Source of the DNA: Pontibacter sp. SGAir0037
GTDB taxonomy: Bacteria; Bacteroidota; Bacteroidia; Cytophagales; Hymenobacteraceae
DNA: 64,000 nucleotides
NCBI RefSeq assembly: GCF_005491705.1
Contig: NZ_CP028092.1
Coordinates: 372,001-436,000, forward strand
Reading direction: 5' to 3'
Shown here: positions 32,619 to 43,769 of the stretch, piece by piece
Layout of the letters: every line of letters begins with the position of its first letter
How positions within the stretch are numbered: the first letter of the stretch is position 1
Translations under genes and position numbers: made by a program
The notes under the pieces: model-generated
What the model was told of the DNA's origin: nothing
Databases searched by the model: none
Seen by the model: only the letters and a program-made list of their open reading frames with translations

Positions 32619-35600
32619 TTAAATAATTATATTCTTGTACGCTTTTCGGTAGAAATCATATTGTTCCAGCAACTTAGAGAAATTTTCGGCTACATGCTCA
32701 AATTTCTCACCTTTAATATCGTGCTCCAGTTGCTTAGCAAGTTCAGCAAAAGAATTTATGCCCAGCGTAAAACCAGTGCCTTTTAGTTGATGCAATGTAC
32801 TCAAAATACTATTGTAATGTTGTGCTGCCAAATCTTTTTTGGCTGTTTCAAGTAATTCGGCTGCTTCTTCCTCAAATTCGCTGTACAATTGCATGGTAAA
32901 TTCTTCACCACCCATTAGTATGAGCTGTTCCACAATTGTTGTGTCAATTATGTTCTGCTCCGCTACTGGTTCTTCAGGCAAAGTTACAGGTTTTGCAAAT
33001 GAATCAGTACCCTCGTGGTTACCCTCTGCACCGGCTCTGGCTTGCCATTTAGATATGACGGTGTGTAAAGCACTGCTTTTTACCGGTTTGGAAATATAAT
33101 CGTCCATGCCCTGGTTTAAAAACTTCTCGGCATCGTCTTTCATTGAATAGGCTGTCATGGCAATAACAGGCGGACAAGCCTCTTTCAGCTGTTCTTTCAG
33201 ATGCTTTGTTGCCGTAACGCCATCCATCTCCGGCATCTGGATATCCATCAGAATAATGTTATAGGTATTCGTGGTAGCCAGTTCTATTGCCTCAAAGCCA
33301 TTCGATGCCACATCAATCCTGCAGCCTAACCGTTCCAGGAGCTTTTCTGCTACTTTCTGGTTAATCTGGTTATCATCAACAAGCAGAATGTACGGGCTGT
33401 CCTGCAGAACTTCCACTTCCGCCTGCTGCATTTGCATTAATTTCAGCTGGCTTTCCACTTCCTCATAATCAGCCTTTCTTATTTTGATATCAAACCAAAA
33501 GGTGCTGCCGTTCTGTCCGTCAGATTCAACTCCGATATCTCCTCCCAGAAGTTGTGTTATCTGTTTAGAAATAGCCAGCCCCAGGCCTGTGCCGCCAAAT
33601 GTTTTGGTAGAAGAATTGTCTAGCTGTGTGAAGTCTGTAAACAACAACTGCTGATCTTCTTCAGAAATGCCTATACCTGAATCTTTCACCCGGACATGCA
33701 GCATAAAGGTTTCTTTTTTAAGGGACTTACTGCTTACGCTGATGTTAACTTCGCCTTCGTTGGTAAATTTAATGGCGTTGGAAGTCAGGTTTGACAGTAT
33801 CTGCAGGAAACGGGTTTCGTCTGTGAAGATATAACGTGGCGTTTGTTCCGATATCTGGTATGTAAAATTGAGATCTTTTTGCTGCGCACGATTGGCAAAT
33901 AAGGAGTGTATTTTTCCTAATGTATCGTGCAAATCGATGGCGGATTCACTGATTACCAGCTTGCCTGCCTGCATTTTCGAGAGATCCAGAATATCATTTA
34001 ATATAGCCAGCAAGGCATCCGAAGATTTGCGAAGGGTATCGATATACTCCTGCTGCTCTTCATCGGTGTTAATCTGGCTGAGCAGATCAATCATACCAAT
34101 AATACCGTTCATGGGCGTGCGTAATTCGTGGCTCATGTTTGCCAGGAACTGCGTTTTCACCTTGAGCAGGTTTTCGGCTTCTTCTTTGGATTTTAAAAGT
34201 GCGATCTGGGTTTTCTTCAACTCCGACACATCCCTGATGACACCTTCTGTTGCGATAGGAACACCTTCTGAATCGTAGATCAGCCTGGAGTCCATGAGTA
34301 TCGTTTTGGTAGCACCGTTTTTGCAGTAAATATCCAGCTCAACATCCCGGATGCTTTCTTTGTCGAGCAGAAGGTTTTTGGTAGAGGTAATATCCTCCTC
34401 GTTTACAAAAACTTTAGATGCGCTCTGGCCCAGTATCTCCTGCTCGGTAAAGCCAATCAGGTGGTAAACCGATGGGCTAACCAGTTCCACAATGCCTTCC
34501 ATGGAAACTCTGTAGTACACATCCTGGAACGACTCGAAAATACGGCGGAATTTTTTCTCGTTTTCTGCAAGAGCCAGCTGCGAGCCTTTCTTTTCGGTGA
34601 TATCCAGCGCAATAGCCGATACTTCTTCAAAAGAGCCATCCTCCAGGTAAATAGGGTTCAGGTATACTTCGCGCCAGGTATCGGATTCTTTAAGGCGCAC
34701 TTCGAAGAGCTGAGGTTCTCCTTCAAATGCTTTTTCATACTTTTCTTTCCAGTAGTCGAAAGAGTTTTCGTGGAAATCCAGCAGCTTGTTATCGTTCAGG
34801 CGTGTGTAAAGCTGTATTTCGTTGCCGCTACGCTTCTTAAATTCATTAAAGAAGTTGCGGTTAAAAGATGTCAGTTCAAAATCACGGTTAACAGACCACA
34901 TATGATGCGAACCACTTTCAAAAATGGCGTTCAACTTCGCATTCTGAGTATTAATCTGTTCTTCGTTGCGTTTTCTTTCAATCGCAAGGGCTACCTGGTT
35001 CGAAATAAAGTGCAGTATTTCAATATCGGCAGGCACATAAGCATCGGCATTCTGATAGTCTTGCAGCGCGATAACACCAATAATGCGGTCGCCAATAGAC
35101 AGCGGCGAGCAGAGTATCACTTCCGGTATAGCGCCCATTACTGTAAAGCCTTCTTTTTTAGACAACTCCAGTAATTCCTGCTTCTGCATGTAGAGCGGTT
35201 TACCTGTCTGGATAATATACTCGGATAAACCATTCGAGAACGGCCTCCTGATCTGGGCATTAGAAGACTTGTCGATGAACTGATCGATCAGGTACACAAA
35301 CTGAAGGTGGCGCCTTTCCTTATCACAGAGGGCAATGTAGATATTCCGTGTTTCTATAATTTTGCTAAGCTCCCGGTGGATAGCGCTGTAAAGCGAATAG
35401 TTGTCTTTACTGCTGATAGCCAGGTTTGCAATGCTGTAATAAACCTTTTGCAGGCGTTCGGATTTTATGCGATCTGTTATGTCGTGCAAAATGGCTCGCG
35501 TAGCAACAGGCGCACCATCCTGCCAGCTGCAGGTGATACTGCCAATCAGGTGAACAGGCTTTCCGGCTTTGGTAAGGAATACGGTTTCCACCTTGTTTAC

Positions 35601-37868
35601 ACTCTCTCCTTTGTAGAGATTGCGCAACTGGTACAAGAGCTTTGCCTTGTAATAAGGGTGCACAATATCGTTTAGCGTCAGCGACTCAATGTCTTCGTCG
35701 CTGTAGCCAAGGCGATCTCTCCAGGCCTTGTTTACAAAAATAAATTTATTGTCTATCGAAAGGTTCTGAATAAGGTCATGGGCATTGTCGAACAGGTCCT
35801 GCAGCCTCACTTTATTGTCTTTCAGGGCTTCCATGGCAATACGTTTGTCGGTCATGTCTTTGCCCACATTTGTAATGCCGATTGGCTCGCCGTCCGGGTC
35901 GTACTCCAGCATAGAGTTCCAGCGGTACGTCTTTAACTGCCCCGATTTTGTAACAATATCCCGTTCATAATAAGTATTCATCTTGCGGGACTGCATGGCC
36001 CTGGCTAATTCATGCCTGCGTGCCAGCCTGTCTTGCTCCGGCACAAGCAGCAGGAAGAAGTTCTGCCCGATCAGTTCTTCTTCAGTATACTCGGTGTATT
36101 TAATAAAATAGTCGTTGGCATGGGTTATAATGCCATTTTTATCCAAGCTATAGTAGATAAGGTTTACTTTTTCGAGAAAGTCTCTGAACTGCATCATCGA
36201 TTCCTTCATCACTTCCTCGCGGCGTTTGGCAAGCTGCACCGTTTTCCGTTGCGTAATGTCTCTCTTAAAGGCCTGCACATGATACTTGCCGTCTATCATA
36301 ATGCGGTTGATATTGATTTCAGAGTCGAACATGGTGCCATCCTTCCGAAGATTCTTCCATTCGAATGTCATCGGATTACCCGTTGTAAGTACCTCTTGCA
36401 TCAGCTGAGCTGTTTTCTCTTTCGAATGCGATCCATCGGGCTGGTATGGTGGCGAGAAATCTATAGGTGTGTGGCCAACAATGTCTTCGTACTTACAGCG
36501 GAAAAACTGCAAAGCCTTTTCATTGCAGTCTACTACTTTGCCATCTCTGAAAAGAAGGATAGCATCGTAAGAAGACTCAAAAAGCATTTTGTACTTATCT
36601 TCTGAGTTTGACAACTGCAGCTGCAGCTCATGCCTTGCAATGTAGTTACTGATGGCGGTATTGATGAAATCGAGCAGAGAAGTAAAGCTCTGCGTAATTT
36701 TCTTTTCGTCGTCTGTCCAGACAACAATAAACGCCTCAAAAGCAGTATCGGTGCTGATAGATAATACGGTAAGCTTCTGGTGGATGTATTGCTCGAACAA
36801 CTCGTTTACTTCGCTGGTCGCACGGCGCTTTTCGTACCCATGCAATCGCTGCACAAGTTCCTGGCTTACTTCCAGCTCCGAAGGCAGCTCTATCTGATTG
36901 ATTTCACCTGCTGAATAGGCTAGCAAAACCTTTCCTTCGGTTTTGGAATAAGTATATACACAACCCGCGGTAACATCGCTTTTTTCAAGCAATTCATCTA
37001 CCGTTGTTTTTAAGATTTCCTGCTTATTGCCAGCTGCTGAAAGGTTGGTGATGAGGTTATTCACAAATTCCAGCTGGTGGTTTCTGAACCTGACACTTTG
37101 TTCTGCTCCAACTATTTCGATCAGGTTTCTGGCTGAACCGAAAATCACAGGCTCCCCTTTAAAAGTACCTTTTAGTAAAGATATTTCTACCGGTAGCAAC
37201 TCATGTGTTTTCTCGTGCAGCCACCACTCAAACTTTTGCGGGGTTCCCTCAAGTGCCTGCTGTATCTGCCCTTTCAAAGCGATGCGCTCAAAAAGGTTCA
37301 GATCAAAATGCTTAAAGATAGATTTACCGATAATTTCCTCTTTCTGCTGATTTACAAGGGCAAGCGCTGTTCTGTTGATATCTATAAAACGTCCTTCCCT
37401 GTCCAGTATAAAGAGCGGTTCTGTGCTGTTTTCAAAAACACTGTGGTAGTTGTCCTGGTCTTTGGGTAAGGATACCTGAGGCGAACCAGACGGCATGAGC
37501 TCAACACATATAAAATGGGAACCGCCAAACTCTATTAGTGTAAAGGTATAGGTAAAGAGTTGAGGTACGACCTCGTTATCAGGAATCCGGGCTATACCGC
37601 TCAGCTTCAGCTCTGTTTTTAAGCTGTCCAATGCTTCATCCAGTTCTGCTGCGGTCTTTCCTAAAACAACTGCCAGCTCTGACGAGGTTAGATCCTGATG
37701 GCTCGGGCAGAAATCCTGTGCAGCTTTGTTTGCAGCAACTATCTTACCGTTGGTTAAAGCTACCAGTAAACCGATGGATGGTTTGGCCAGTTGAGTTGAT
37801 AAATGTAAAAGGGTTTGCGCCTGAGAAATAATTTCTTCAGTATTTTGCCTGTTGGTTATGGATGGCAT
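32619..37868 (-). CDS. multi-PAS/GAF hybrid histidine kinase with REC and Hpt
   Basis: The 1749-residue protein has no signal peptide or membrane segment, so it should be cytosolic. In order I see about three N-terminal PAS/GAF units (PAS near 145, GAF near 270-400), PAS domains near 425, 560 and 690, a second GAF near 815-970, and two more PAS (about 1000 and 1120). Then come HisKA ([12 protein letters not shown]), HATPase ([21 protein letters not shown]), a receiver ([13 protein letters not shown]) and a C-terminal Hpt ([12 protein letters not shown]). All parts for a His-Asp-His relay ending on the adjacent CheY-like protein are present. The signal sensed is unknown. It leads a five-gene operon that ends with the rqcH-like gene. 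Confidence 0.92.
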   Translation of the reverse strand: MPSITNRQNTEEIISQAQTLLHLSTQLAKPSIGLLVALTNGKIVAANKAAQDFCPSHQDLTSSELAVVLGKTAAELDEALDSLKTELKLSGIARIPDNEVVPQLFTYTFTLIEFGGSHFICVELMPSGSPQVSLPKDQDNYHSVFENSTEPLFILDREGRFIDINRTALALVNQQKEEIIGKSIFKHFDLNLFERIALKGQIQQALEGTPQKFEWWLHEKTHELLPVEISLLKGTFKGEPVIFGSARNLIEIVGAEQSVRFRNHQLEFVNNLITNLSAAGNKQEILKTTVDELLEKSDVTAGCVYTYSKTEGKVLLAYSAGEINQIELPSELEVSQELVQRLHGYEKRRATSEVNELFEQYIHQKLTVLSISTDTAFEAFIVVWTDDEKKITQSFTSLLDFINTAISNYIARHELQLQLSNSEDKYKMLFESSYDAILLFRDGKVVDCNEKALQFFRCKYEDIVGHTPIDFSPPYQPDGSHSKEKTAQLMQEVLTTGNPMTFEWKNLRKDGTMFDSEININRIMIDGKYHVQAFKRDITQRKTVQLAKRREEVMKESMMQFRDFLEKVNLIYYSLDKNGIITHANDYFIKYTEYTEEELIGQNFFLLLVPEQDRLARRHELARAMQSRKMNTYYERDIVTKSGQLKTYRWNSMLEYDPDGEPIGITNVGKDMTDKRIAMEALKDNKVRLQDLFDNAHDLIQNLSIDNKFIFVNKAWRDRLGYSDEDIESLTLNDIVHPYYKAKLLYQLRNLYKGESVNKVETVFLTKAGKPVHLIGSITCSWQDGAPVATRAILHDITDRIKSERLQKVYYSIANLAISSKDNYSLYSAIHRELSKIIETRNIYIALCDKERRHLQFVYLIDQFIDKSSNAQIRRPFSNGLSEYIIQTGKPLYMQKQELLELSKKEGFTVMGAIPEVILCSPLSIGDRIIGVIALQDYQNADAYVPADIEILHFISNQVALAIERKRNEEQINTQNAKLNAIFESGSHHMWSVNRDFELTSFNRNFFNEFKKRSGNEIQLYTRLNDNKLLDFHENSFDYWKEKYEKAFEGEPQLFEVRLKESDTWREVYLNPIYLEDGSFEEVSAIALDITEKKGSQLALAENEKKFRRIFESFQDVYYRVSMEGIVELVSPSVYHLIGFTEQEILGQSASKVFVNEEDITSTKNLLLDKESIRDVELDIYCKNGATKTILMDSRLIYDSEGVPIATEGVIRDVSELKKTQIALLKSKEEAENLLKVKTQFLANMSHELRTPMNGIIGMIDLLSQINTDEEQQEYIDTLRKSSDALLAILNDILDLSKMQAGKLVISESAIDLHDTLGKIHSLFANRAQQKDLNFTYQISEQTPRYIFTDETRFLQILSNLTSNAIKFTNEGEVNISVSSKSLKKETFMLHVRVKDSGIGISEEDQQLLFTDFTQLDNSSTKTFGGTGLGLAISKQITQLLGGDIGVESDGQNGSTFWFDIKIRKADYEEVESQLKLMQMQQAEVEVLQDSPYILLVDDNQINQKVAEKLLERLGCRIDVASNGFEAIELATTNTYNIILMDIQMPEMDGVTATKHLKEQLKEACPPVIAMTAYSMKDDAEKFLNQGMDDYISKPVKSSALHTVISKWQARAGAEGNHEGTDSFAKPVTLPEEPVAEQNIIDTTIVEQLILMGGEEFTMQLYSEFEEEAAELLETAKKDLAAQHYNSILSTLHQLKGTGFTLGINSFAELAKQLEHDIKGEKFEHVAENFSKLLEQYDFYRKAYKNIII

Positions 37869-38138
37869 TATGCTTTATGCTAAAATATTAAGTAAACCTA
37901 TTCGGTTCTTCTACTCCGAAAAGGGGATTACGAATAAATGATAAATTAGTAAAAATAACCTGAAAGAGTATGATATATTCCTTAAACTATCTCTAAAATT
38001 GTTTATTACTGTTATCTAACAAAAAAGTGGAGCAATTTGCTTCATCAGGCCTAAGAATTAAATTGCGCCCTAACTTTAAAAGCAGGCAGCAGTGCAAAAG
38101 CAGCAGGTAAAGCAAAAGCCTGGGCAAGAAAGGGAACT
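37869..38138. other. divergent intergenic region, kinase operon / miaA
   Basis: This 270-bp AT-rich stretch separates divergent genes and must carry both promoters. TAACTTTA at about 38069 is one base off the Bacteroidota -7 consensus TAnnTTTG and may serve miaA. No hairpin or gene is seen. Confidence 0.3.
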
Positions 38139-39059
38139 ATGGAGCAAACAAACAAGATGAAGTATCTGGTGGTAATAGCAGGGCCGACTGCTGTTGGAAA
38201 GACAGACCTGTGTGTGCAGCTGGCAAAGCACTATCATGCTGAGATAATTTCAGCAGATTCCAGGCAGTTTTATAAAGAGATGCAGATCGGAACAGCAAAG
38301 CCAACGGCAGAAGAGCAGCAGGGGGTTGTACATCATTTTGTAGACTCCCATCATATAATGGAAGAATATAATGCCGGGGCTTTTGAGCAAGATGTGCTGC
38401 AACTGCTGCAAGAGCTGTTTACCCGAAAGGATGTTGTTTTACTTACGGGCGGCTCCGGTTTATATATTCGTGCTGTGTGCGAAGGCATGGACGAAATGCC
38501 TGAAACAGATGCCCAGGTTAGAGAACAGCTTACGCAAAGGCTGGAGCAAGATGGGCTGGCGCCGCTTCTGGATCAGTTGCAGCAGCTCGATCCGGTGTAT
38601 TATGAACAGGTAGATAAAGCCAATCCGCAACGGGTTGTAAGGGCTTTGGAGGTGTGTGTATCCAGCGGGCAGCCCTATTCATCTTTCCGAAAAAGCAAAA
38701 AGCAGCAACGGCCTTTCCAAGTTATCAAGATTGGGTTAAACCGGGAGAGAGCTGAGCTATACGGGCGCATCGATAAACGAATGGACCTGATGCTATCGCG
38801 GGGGCTGCTGGAAGAGGCAAAGCAGCTGTATCCGTACCGGGCTCATAATGCCTTGCAAACTGTCGGATACAAAGAAATTTTCGATTACCTGGAGAATGCC
38901 TATGAATGGGAGGAAGCTGTGCGGTTACTGAAACGCAACAGCCGCAGGTATGCCAAAAGGCAACTAACCTGGTTTAACAAACATACAGATTATACCTGGT
39001 TTCACCCGGAGCAATGGGACGAGATAGTAGCTTTTATAGATGAGCAGATAAAAAAATGA
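38139..39059 (+). CDS. miaA: tRNA dimethylallyltransferase
   Basis: The 306-residue enzyme transfers a dimethylallyl group to N6 of A37 in tRNAs reading codons that start with U. Diagnostic motifs are the P-loop GPTAVGKTDL, ISADSRQFYKEM with the catalytic Asp, GGSGLYIRA, and the tRNA-contact segment YAKRQLTWF near the end. Length matches the family. An alternative start at MKYLVVIAG (38157) lies six codons in. The TGA stop overlaps the left arm of a hairpin that serves as terminator for the convergent pfkA gene. Confidence 0.97.
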   Translation: MEQTNKMKYLVVIAGPTAVGKTDLCVQLAKHYHAEIISADSRQFYKEMQIGTAKPTAEEQQGVVHHFVDSHHIMEEYNAGAFEQDVLQLLQELFTRKDVVLLTGGSGLYIRAVCEGMDEMPETDAQVREQLTQRLEQDGLAPLLDQLQQLDPVYYEQVDKANPQRVVRALEVCVSSGQPYSSFRKSKKQQRPFQVIKIGLNRERAELYGRIDKRMDLMLSRGLLEEAKQLYPYRAHNALQTVGYKEIFDYLENAYEWEEAVRLLKRNSRRYAKRQLTWFNKHTDYTWFHPEQWDEIVAFIDEQIKK

Positions 39060-39094
39060 GCTAGCAAGGATATCAGATATGCCTTACTAGCTCA
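39057..39094 (-). terminator. pfkA terminator
   Basis: TGAGCTAGCAAGG (39057-39069) pairs with CCTTACTAGCTCA (39082-39094) with one mismatch. On the minus strand the stem is followed by a run of T (complement of the A run at 39051-39056), the classical form for pfkA. The stem includes the stop codon of miaA. Confidence 0.75.
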
Positions 39095-39112
39095 CTGGTG
39101 AGGTATAACTGG

Positions 39113-40084
39113 TTAAACCGAAAGAATGTCTACCATCCTGGTGTAGTTCGGATTGATCATTTTCTTTTTGGTAATGGTATCTATAAACGGTGTAAATACA
39201 AGTTCAGAGTTTACGATACCAGCCATTTCGTTTGTGCGGCCCGCCATTAATCCTTCCACACAGGCAATGCCTAACTGGCTGGCCAACATACGGTCAGAGG
39301 CTGTTGGCTTGCCTCCGCGTTGTACGTGCCCAAGAATAGTTACCCGGCTGTCCAGGTGTGGTAAAACTTCTGATACCTGGCGTGCTATAACTGTAGAGTT
39401 ACCTTCTTTTTCACCTTCAGCAATTACAATCACAAATGAAGTTTTGTTCTTGTTGCGGCCCTGGGTGAGGCTGGCTGTTACGGCCTCGATAGAAGTAAGG
39501 GCTTCCGGTATCATAACAATTTCAGCGCCACCGCCAATTGCACAAGGTATAGCTATATAGCCTGAGTCGCGGCCCATTACCTCTACAAAAAACAAGCGCT
39601 CATGGCTGTCTGCTGTGTCCCGTATTTTGTCAATCGCGTCCAGGGCTGTGTTTACTGCTGTATCGTAGCCAATGGTATAGTCGGTTCCGTACAGGTCGTT
39701 ATCAATAGTGCCCGGAGCACCTAAGGTAGGAATTCCGTATTCTTCGTAAAAAATGCTGGCACCTGTAAAAGTACCATTACCGCCAATGGCAACCAGGCCT
39801 TCTATACCATGTTTTTGTAACTGTTCATAGGCCTGTTTGCGACCTTCTTTGGTCATAAACTCTTTGCTTCTGGCAGACTTAAGTATAGTGCCGCCTTTCT
39901 GGATGATGTTACTAACAGAGGTTGACTGCATCTGGAAAATTTCTCCGTTTATCATACCGTTGTATCCGCGCTGTATTCCGTAAATCTCCAGCCCATGGTA
40001 TATGGAGGCACGGACAACCGCTCTGATACATGCATTCATACCCGGAGCGTCGCCTCCTGAAGTAAATACACCTATTTTTTTCAT
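39113..40084 (-). CDS. pfkA: ATP-dependent 6-phosphofructokinase
   Basis: The 323-residue length is typical for bacterial PfkA, which commits fructose-6-phosphate to glycolysis. Motifs: TSGGDAPGMNA (ATP site), GGNGTFTGA, PGTIDNDLYGTDYTIGYDTA with the catalytic TIDND, MGRDSGYIA and GHVQRGG. I chose the start at MKKIGVFTSG (40084) because an in-frame ATG 19 codons further upstream adds a non-conserved leader. The effector-site layout is that of ATP-dependent, PEP/ADP-regulated enzymes. The gene is divergent from the TerB-like gene. Confidence 0.96.
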   Translation of the reverse strand: MKKIGVFTSGGDAPGMNACIRAVVRASIYHGLEIYGIQRGYNGMINGEIFQMQSTSVSNIIQKGGTILKSARSKEFMTKEGRKQAYEQLQKHGIEGLVAIGGNGTFTGASIFYEEYGIPTLGAPGTIDNDLYGTDYTIGYDTAVNTALDAIDKIRDTADSHERLFFVEVMGRDSGYIAIPCAIGGGAEIVMIPEALTSIEAVTASLTQGRNKNKTSFVIVIAEGEKEGNSTVIARQVSEVLPHLDSRVTILGHVQRGGKPTASDRMLASQLGIACVEGLMAGRTNEMAGIVNSELVFTPFIDTITKKKMINPNYTRMVDILSV

Positions 40085-40410
40085 GAGTAGAGTCTGATTT
40101 GTTTTCCTGGTTTTACCCGGCTGGCATGCCGGTAAATCCATTACTGATTATTAAAAGTTGTTATTAAATCTGTTATAAAATGTTAATGTGGATTTTTTGA
40201 AATTTTTTCAAAAAATTTCCATAAAGAATATTCCTTTATATAGGAAAAGCCGTATTAACACATCAAAATTACACTTTAGTTTTCGTATATGGTAAATAAA
40301 ATTGTACTTTATACTATCTGTGTTATTTGCTAAAGCTAAAATCTACTTTATGCGTATATACTATTACTTCTAAAGGCGAAATAATAAATTATAGTAAACA
40401 GAGGCAATGT
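40085..40410. promoter_or_regulatory. divergent control region pfkA / TerB-like gene
   Basis: This 326-bp AT-rich region holds the promoters of both genes. It contains a hairpin, TTTTTTGAAA (40193-40202) with TTTCAAAAAA (40206-40215) and a 3-nt loop, about 110 bp before pfkA. No gene is seen. Whether the hairpin has a role is unknown. Confidence 0.35.
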
Positions 40411-40839
40411 ATGTTTGGTTTTTTTGAAAGCGAAGAAACAAAAAAGGTGAAGAGCCACATTACTAACCTGGGCGCACTTGCCAAAGCAGATGGGCATGTA
40501 GACCCGAACGAGATCAGCTTCATTATCTCGATCGGGCAGAAACACGGTATGAGCGAAAGCGAAGTACGTGCTTTACTTTCAGATTCCACGCATGTTAATC
40601 CCCAGGTACCTTCCAACGATTTAGAGCGTTTCGATCAGATATACGATCTGGTGGAAATGATGCTGGCAGACGGTATTGTTGACGAAAGTGAAATGAAGTT
40701 TTGTATTCACATGGCCTCCCGGCTTGGCTATAGTAAAAGTATAGTAGGAGTGCTGGTGAATAAGATATCAATGGGTGTAAAAGATGGCTATACCCGTGAA
40801 TTTATCAGGCAGGAAGCACAATCAATATTTAACAATTAA
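40411..40839 (+). CDS. TerB-like protein
   Basis: From the ATG at 40411 the protein has 142 residues. An in-frame upstream ATG at 40327 would add a non-conserved leader, so I prefer 40411, which is preceded by GAGG. Paired acidic helices KADGHVDPNEISFI and LADGIVDESEMKF match the TerB/DjlA-like metal-binding fold. The protein is soluble and cytosolic. Stand-alone TerB proteins are common and need not relate to tellurite; no other ter genes are present. It is 12 bp ahead of a small membrane-protein gene. Confidence 0.8.
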   Translation: MFGFFESEETKKVKSHITNLGALAKADGHVDPNEISFIISIGQKHGMSESEVRALLSDSTHVNPQVPSNDLERFDQIYDLVEMMLADGIVDESEMKFCIHMASRLGYSKSIVGVLVNKISMGVKDGYTREFIRQEAQSIFNN

Positions 40840-40851
40840 TTTTTTTTCTGA

Positions 40852-41187
40852 ATGAGGCAGGTACGGCTTTATAGCAGCTTGATCTTTGTTGTGTACACCA
40901 GTGTGCTCTTAGCCATGGGATTATACCTGTTGCTGCACCAGGAGCCTGTTTTGCATCGCCTCACCTTCCAGTTGCCAGGTGTTTTTATAGCCCGCTTTAT
41001 CGTGTTCTGGATTCTGAGCTTTATGCTTACGCTTATTTTCTTTATTTTTAATCTGAAGCTAAATTTTCTTCGCCTGCACATGGCAGACCGTTATTATTCG
41101 GTAAAAATATGCAAACTGGTACTTGGTACAGGAGTAACCGGTTTCGTTGTGCTTGCTTTGGCCTACATGGCTTTTTACATGCTTTAG
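40852..41187 (+). CDS. small integral membrane protein of unknown function
   Basis: The 111-residue protein has three clear hydrophobic segments (about 8-27, 43-67, 88-110) and a basic loop between the second and third. No known motif is recognised. It starts 12 bp after the TerB-like gene and is likely co-transcribed with it. It converges on the lipoprotein gene at 41194, with only 6 bp between stops and no hairpin. Confidence 0.65.
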   Translation: MRQVRLYSSLIFVVYTSVLLAMGLYLLLHQEPVLHRLTFQLPGVFIARFIVFWILSFMLTLIFFIFNLKLNFLRLHMADRYYSVKICKLVLGTGVTGFVVLALAYMAFYML

Positions 41188-41193
41188 CCTTCC

Positions 41194-41823
41194 CTAATTA
41201 GAAGAGTTGTACCTGATAAACCTGCCGTTTTCCAGAACGTAGATTTCTGCATTGTTATTCAGAGCTACAGTAACGGCATCATAAGGTGTGGTAATTTCCT
41301 GGTTATTTTGCTGGTTCCGGATTTCCTGTCCAGCTTCTGTCAGGTAGAGATAGTAAGGAGTTTTCAGATTTCCCCTGTCGTTAAAAAGAATATCTTTCTT
41401 CAGTTCCTGTACCTGCCAGCTATCGGCGCTTTGCAGGAAAGCCAACATAACTACATGTTCATCCTGCTGTATCTGCACGGCATAATCCTGCTGTCCGTCT
41501 CCGTTAAAGTCTCCGCTCACCGAGTAAGGGCCTTGCTCGTGGCTACGGGAATTTTTTTCTACGCCCTCTGCCAGTGCAGGTTGTTTCCAGCCACTGTAGT
41601 GCTTTTCGAGCAGCTGCAGAACGGGTTGCGGAAGCGGCAGCGGGTCCAAATCTTCTTCTGTGCCTGGTCTTGCCACAATATCCCTGCGGGTGTTGGTTGC
41701 TGAGTCAGCTACCTCGTCTAGCTGGTCGGTATTCATGTTCTCCGCTGTTGCTTCATCATTTTTCGGGGAGCAATTCAACAATAGCAGCAGTAGCGATAAA
41801 GAACTATAATATAGTAGTTTCAT
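41194..41823 (-). CDS. lipoprotein with a DFNGDGQ calcium-type loop
   Basis: The 209-residue protein has a lipoprotein signal ending LLNC. The middle contains SGDFNGDGQQDYAVQI, a loop like those of FG-GAP/VCBS propeller repeats, followed by beta-strand-rich sequence. I do not recognise a named family. Its role is unknown; export to the periplasm or outer membrane is supported by the signal. Confidence 0.7.
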   Translation of the reverse strand: MKLLYYSSLSLLLLLLNCSPKNDEATAENMNTDQLDEVADSATNTRRDIVARPGTEEDLDPLPLPQPVLQLLEKHYSGWKQPALAEGVEKNSRSHEQGPYSVSGDFNGDGQQDYAVQIQQDEHVVMLAFLQSADSWQVQELKKDILFNDRGNLKTPYYLYLTEAGQEIRNQQNNQEITTPYDAVTVALNNNAEIYVLENGRFIRYNSSN

Positions 41824-42026
41824 AAGTTGTTTCCAGATTTTAAACTATAGTACGAGTAGTTAGGCAGGTGCAGTTACAGAGCGTTGGGCTAGCACGCTTA
41901 ATTGATGTAATTCTTTGGAGAAGAAAATATCAGGTATAACTATTGTCACTAATTTATAGCTGGCAGGTAACTTGCGTATGAGGCTCGTATGAGGCAATGG
42001 TTTTACTTGTTTTTATGGAACTCAGA

Positions 42027-42737
42027 CTATAGCGGACCGACTGCCGTAGTTACCTCTACCAAAAATCGCTTGTTCTTCAGCTTTTGCACCCGGTTCAGAA
42101 CTACAAAATTGCGTATGGCATCATGCCCAAAGTCAATTTCCTCTCCAAAAGCAGGAGTGTTGGTATCAGAACTATGCTGGCGAAGTGCTGTAATGCTGTT
42201 CATTAATATATCAGACGAGCTTTGCTGCCTCAGCATAGCCTCGCTTGCTTCTTCGAGCAGGTTGGCCGCTTTTTCATACCAGTAATTCGTGTCCGAGGAA
42301 CTTCCCTGGAAACGGGATGTCTCAAACAGGTAAGTCAGAAGAAAGTATTCGCACCCCCAGTGTTTGATGGTAAGTTTGTCTTCTGTTCGGAACACTACTG
42401 TTTCTATGGCCGCCGTGCTATCCTTGTTAATGCTAAAGGTGGCATCAGGGTGCAATACCTTATCTATGGTTGGAACAGGAAAACCTCTGACGCAATCGCT
42501 AAAGTTATTTTGTATGGAGCCTGAATCGGTGGAGGTGTCGCCGGAAGCAATAGAATAATCAGGTGAAATGGGCGGGTTTACTGCAACACTGTCAGAAAGT
42601 TCTCCCTGCTGGTTTCCTTCTGAAGTACGATTACAGCTTGAGGTACAGCAAAGGCCAGCCAGGAACAGCCACAGGAATGCCAGCCTTTTTACTTTACTTA
42701 CAAAGCAGAATCTTATTTTGGAAAGGCGGACTTTCAT
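42027..42737 (-). CDS. hypothetical lipoprotein
   Basis: The 236-residue protein starts with a long basic N-region and a signal ending TSSC, so it is probably a lipoprotein. The mature part has a Ser/Asp-rich linker (about 35-75) and then a globular domain with a conserved-looking Cys in NFSDCVRGFP and WGCEYF. I recognise no family. It is on the same strand as the lipoprotein at 41194 but about 200 bp away. Confidence 0.65.
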   Translation of the reverse strand: MKVRLSKIRFCFVSKVKRLAFLWLFLAGLCCTSSCNRTSEGNQQGELSDSVAVNPPISPDYSIASGDTSTDSGSIQNNFSDCVRGFPVPTIDKVLHPDATFSINKDSTAAIETVVFRTEDKLTIKHWGCEYFLLTYLFETSRFQGSSSDTNYWYEKAANLLEEASEAMLRQQSSSDILMNSITALRQHSSDTNTPAFGEEIDFGHDAIRNFVVLNRVQKLKNKRFLVEVTTAVGPL

Positions 42738-42855
42738 TATCTTAAATTTCAGGTATAGAAATGAAGACTAATTTATACTCTTAAACAACTGTTAAGTTGT
42801 TATGTAAACAATTTATAGCCGGTGTGTGAATTAGATTGGCTATTTTGCCGATGGT

Positions 42856-43581
42856 TTAAGCTGGTAGCAGGTCGCAAAACCAAAAGCCGGTATCATAATC
42901 AGGAGCTTTGTCTTTATCGTAGCAACTGTCATCTGCATTGGCTGGAGGGCCATAGGTTTTGCGTACCCGTTCTCCCAACTGAAATGCAACGGGTTCTTTA
43001 AAAATAGGGCCATCGAAAACGAAGGTATGAAACTCACCGTTCTCTCCACAGGGATCTACTCCAGCCGGTAAATCCTGCAGAAACTTTTCGTCCAGCATTC
43101 TGCCTGCAAAAGATCCGTCGAGTAAACGTTCGTTTACGCAAACTACTACTGCTTTAAAGCCTGTTGAAATAAAATCGTGAACTAATGTAGCAGTAGGAAT
43201 TCCCCAGAGCGGGAAGTGAGCCTTTATTCCCACCTTTGCCAGCTGATTCTCCCGGTACTGCCGCAGGTCTTCCAGGTTAATATCGCCAAAAATAGCATGG
43301 GTAATACCTCGCTTCTGAAATGGTAGCCAGGCTTCCTGCATCAACTGATTGTAACCTTCCATTCCTACTCCTTCCGGCAGACTGACTTTAGTTAATGGTA
43401 TGTCGATACTGGCTGCTTGCCGAACTAGTAGCTCCTGCCGCACACCATGCATGGTAACCCGATTGGTAGAGCCACTAAAGGTAGTAAGTAAAGCCTCTAC
43501 CTGGCATGATTTGTCCTGCAGGACATGGTGCAGGCACAGGGCTGAATCTTTGCCCCCGCTCCAGTTAAAAATGCTGCGCAA
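42856..43581 (-). CDS. Dph6-related ATP pyrophosphatase (diphthine-ammonia ligase-like)
   Basis: The 241-residue protein has a PP-loop SGGKDSAL at its very N-terminus, which binds ATP, and the Dph6-family motif GENGEFHTFVFDGP. In eukaryotes and archaea this family amidates diphthine on elongation factor 2. Bacteria lack diphthamide, so the bacterial substrate is unknown. The length fits the single-domain bacterial form. Confidence 0.88.
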   Translation of the reverse strand: MRSIFNWSGGKDSALCLHHVLQDKSCQVEALLTTFSGSTNRVTMHGVRQELLVRQAASIDIPLTKVSLPEGVGMEGYNQLMQEAWLPFQKRGITHAIFGDINLEDLRQYRENQLAKVGIKAHFPLWGIPTATLVHDFISTGFKAVVVCVNERLLDGSFAGRMLDEKFLQDLPAGVDPCGENGEFHTFVFDGPIFKEPVAFQLGERVRKTYGPPANADDSCYDKDKAPDYDTGFWFCDLLPA

Positions 43582-43769
43582 TGTGTATAGTCTTTAATGT
43601 GAATGGCAAATGTAGGGCATACATTTCAGAATCTGAAGCGAAGTAAGGCGTTCTATGGTTCAATGCTCGTAGCGGAGCCAGGACCTTTACCAATTTTTGT
43701 GGTTTTCGTAAAATAGGAGAGGCCTTTACACATAGGCTTGTATGAATGATTACGTTAAAGAACAGAGGT

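Noticed and set aside
34461..36605. Several plus-strand frames of 120-240 codons opposite the hybrid kinase
   Set aside because: They are antisense shadows of well-defined PAS/GAF domains and contain no known motifs.
40411..40839. Tellurite-resistance operon
   Set aside because: Only a lone TerB-like gene is present, with no terA/C/D/E/Z neighbours; lone TerB proteins are general.
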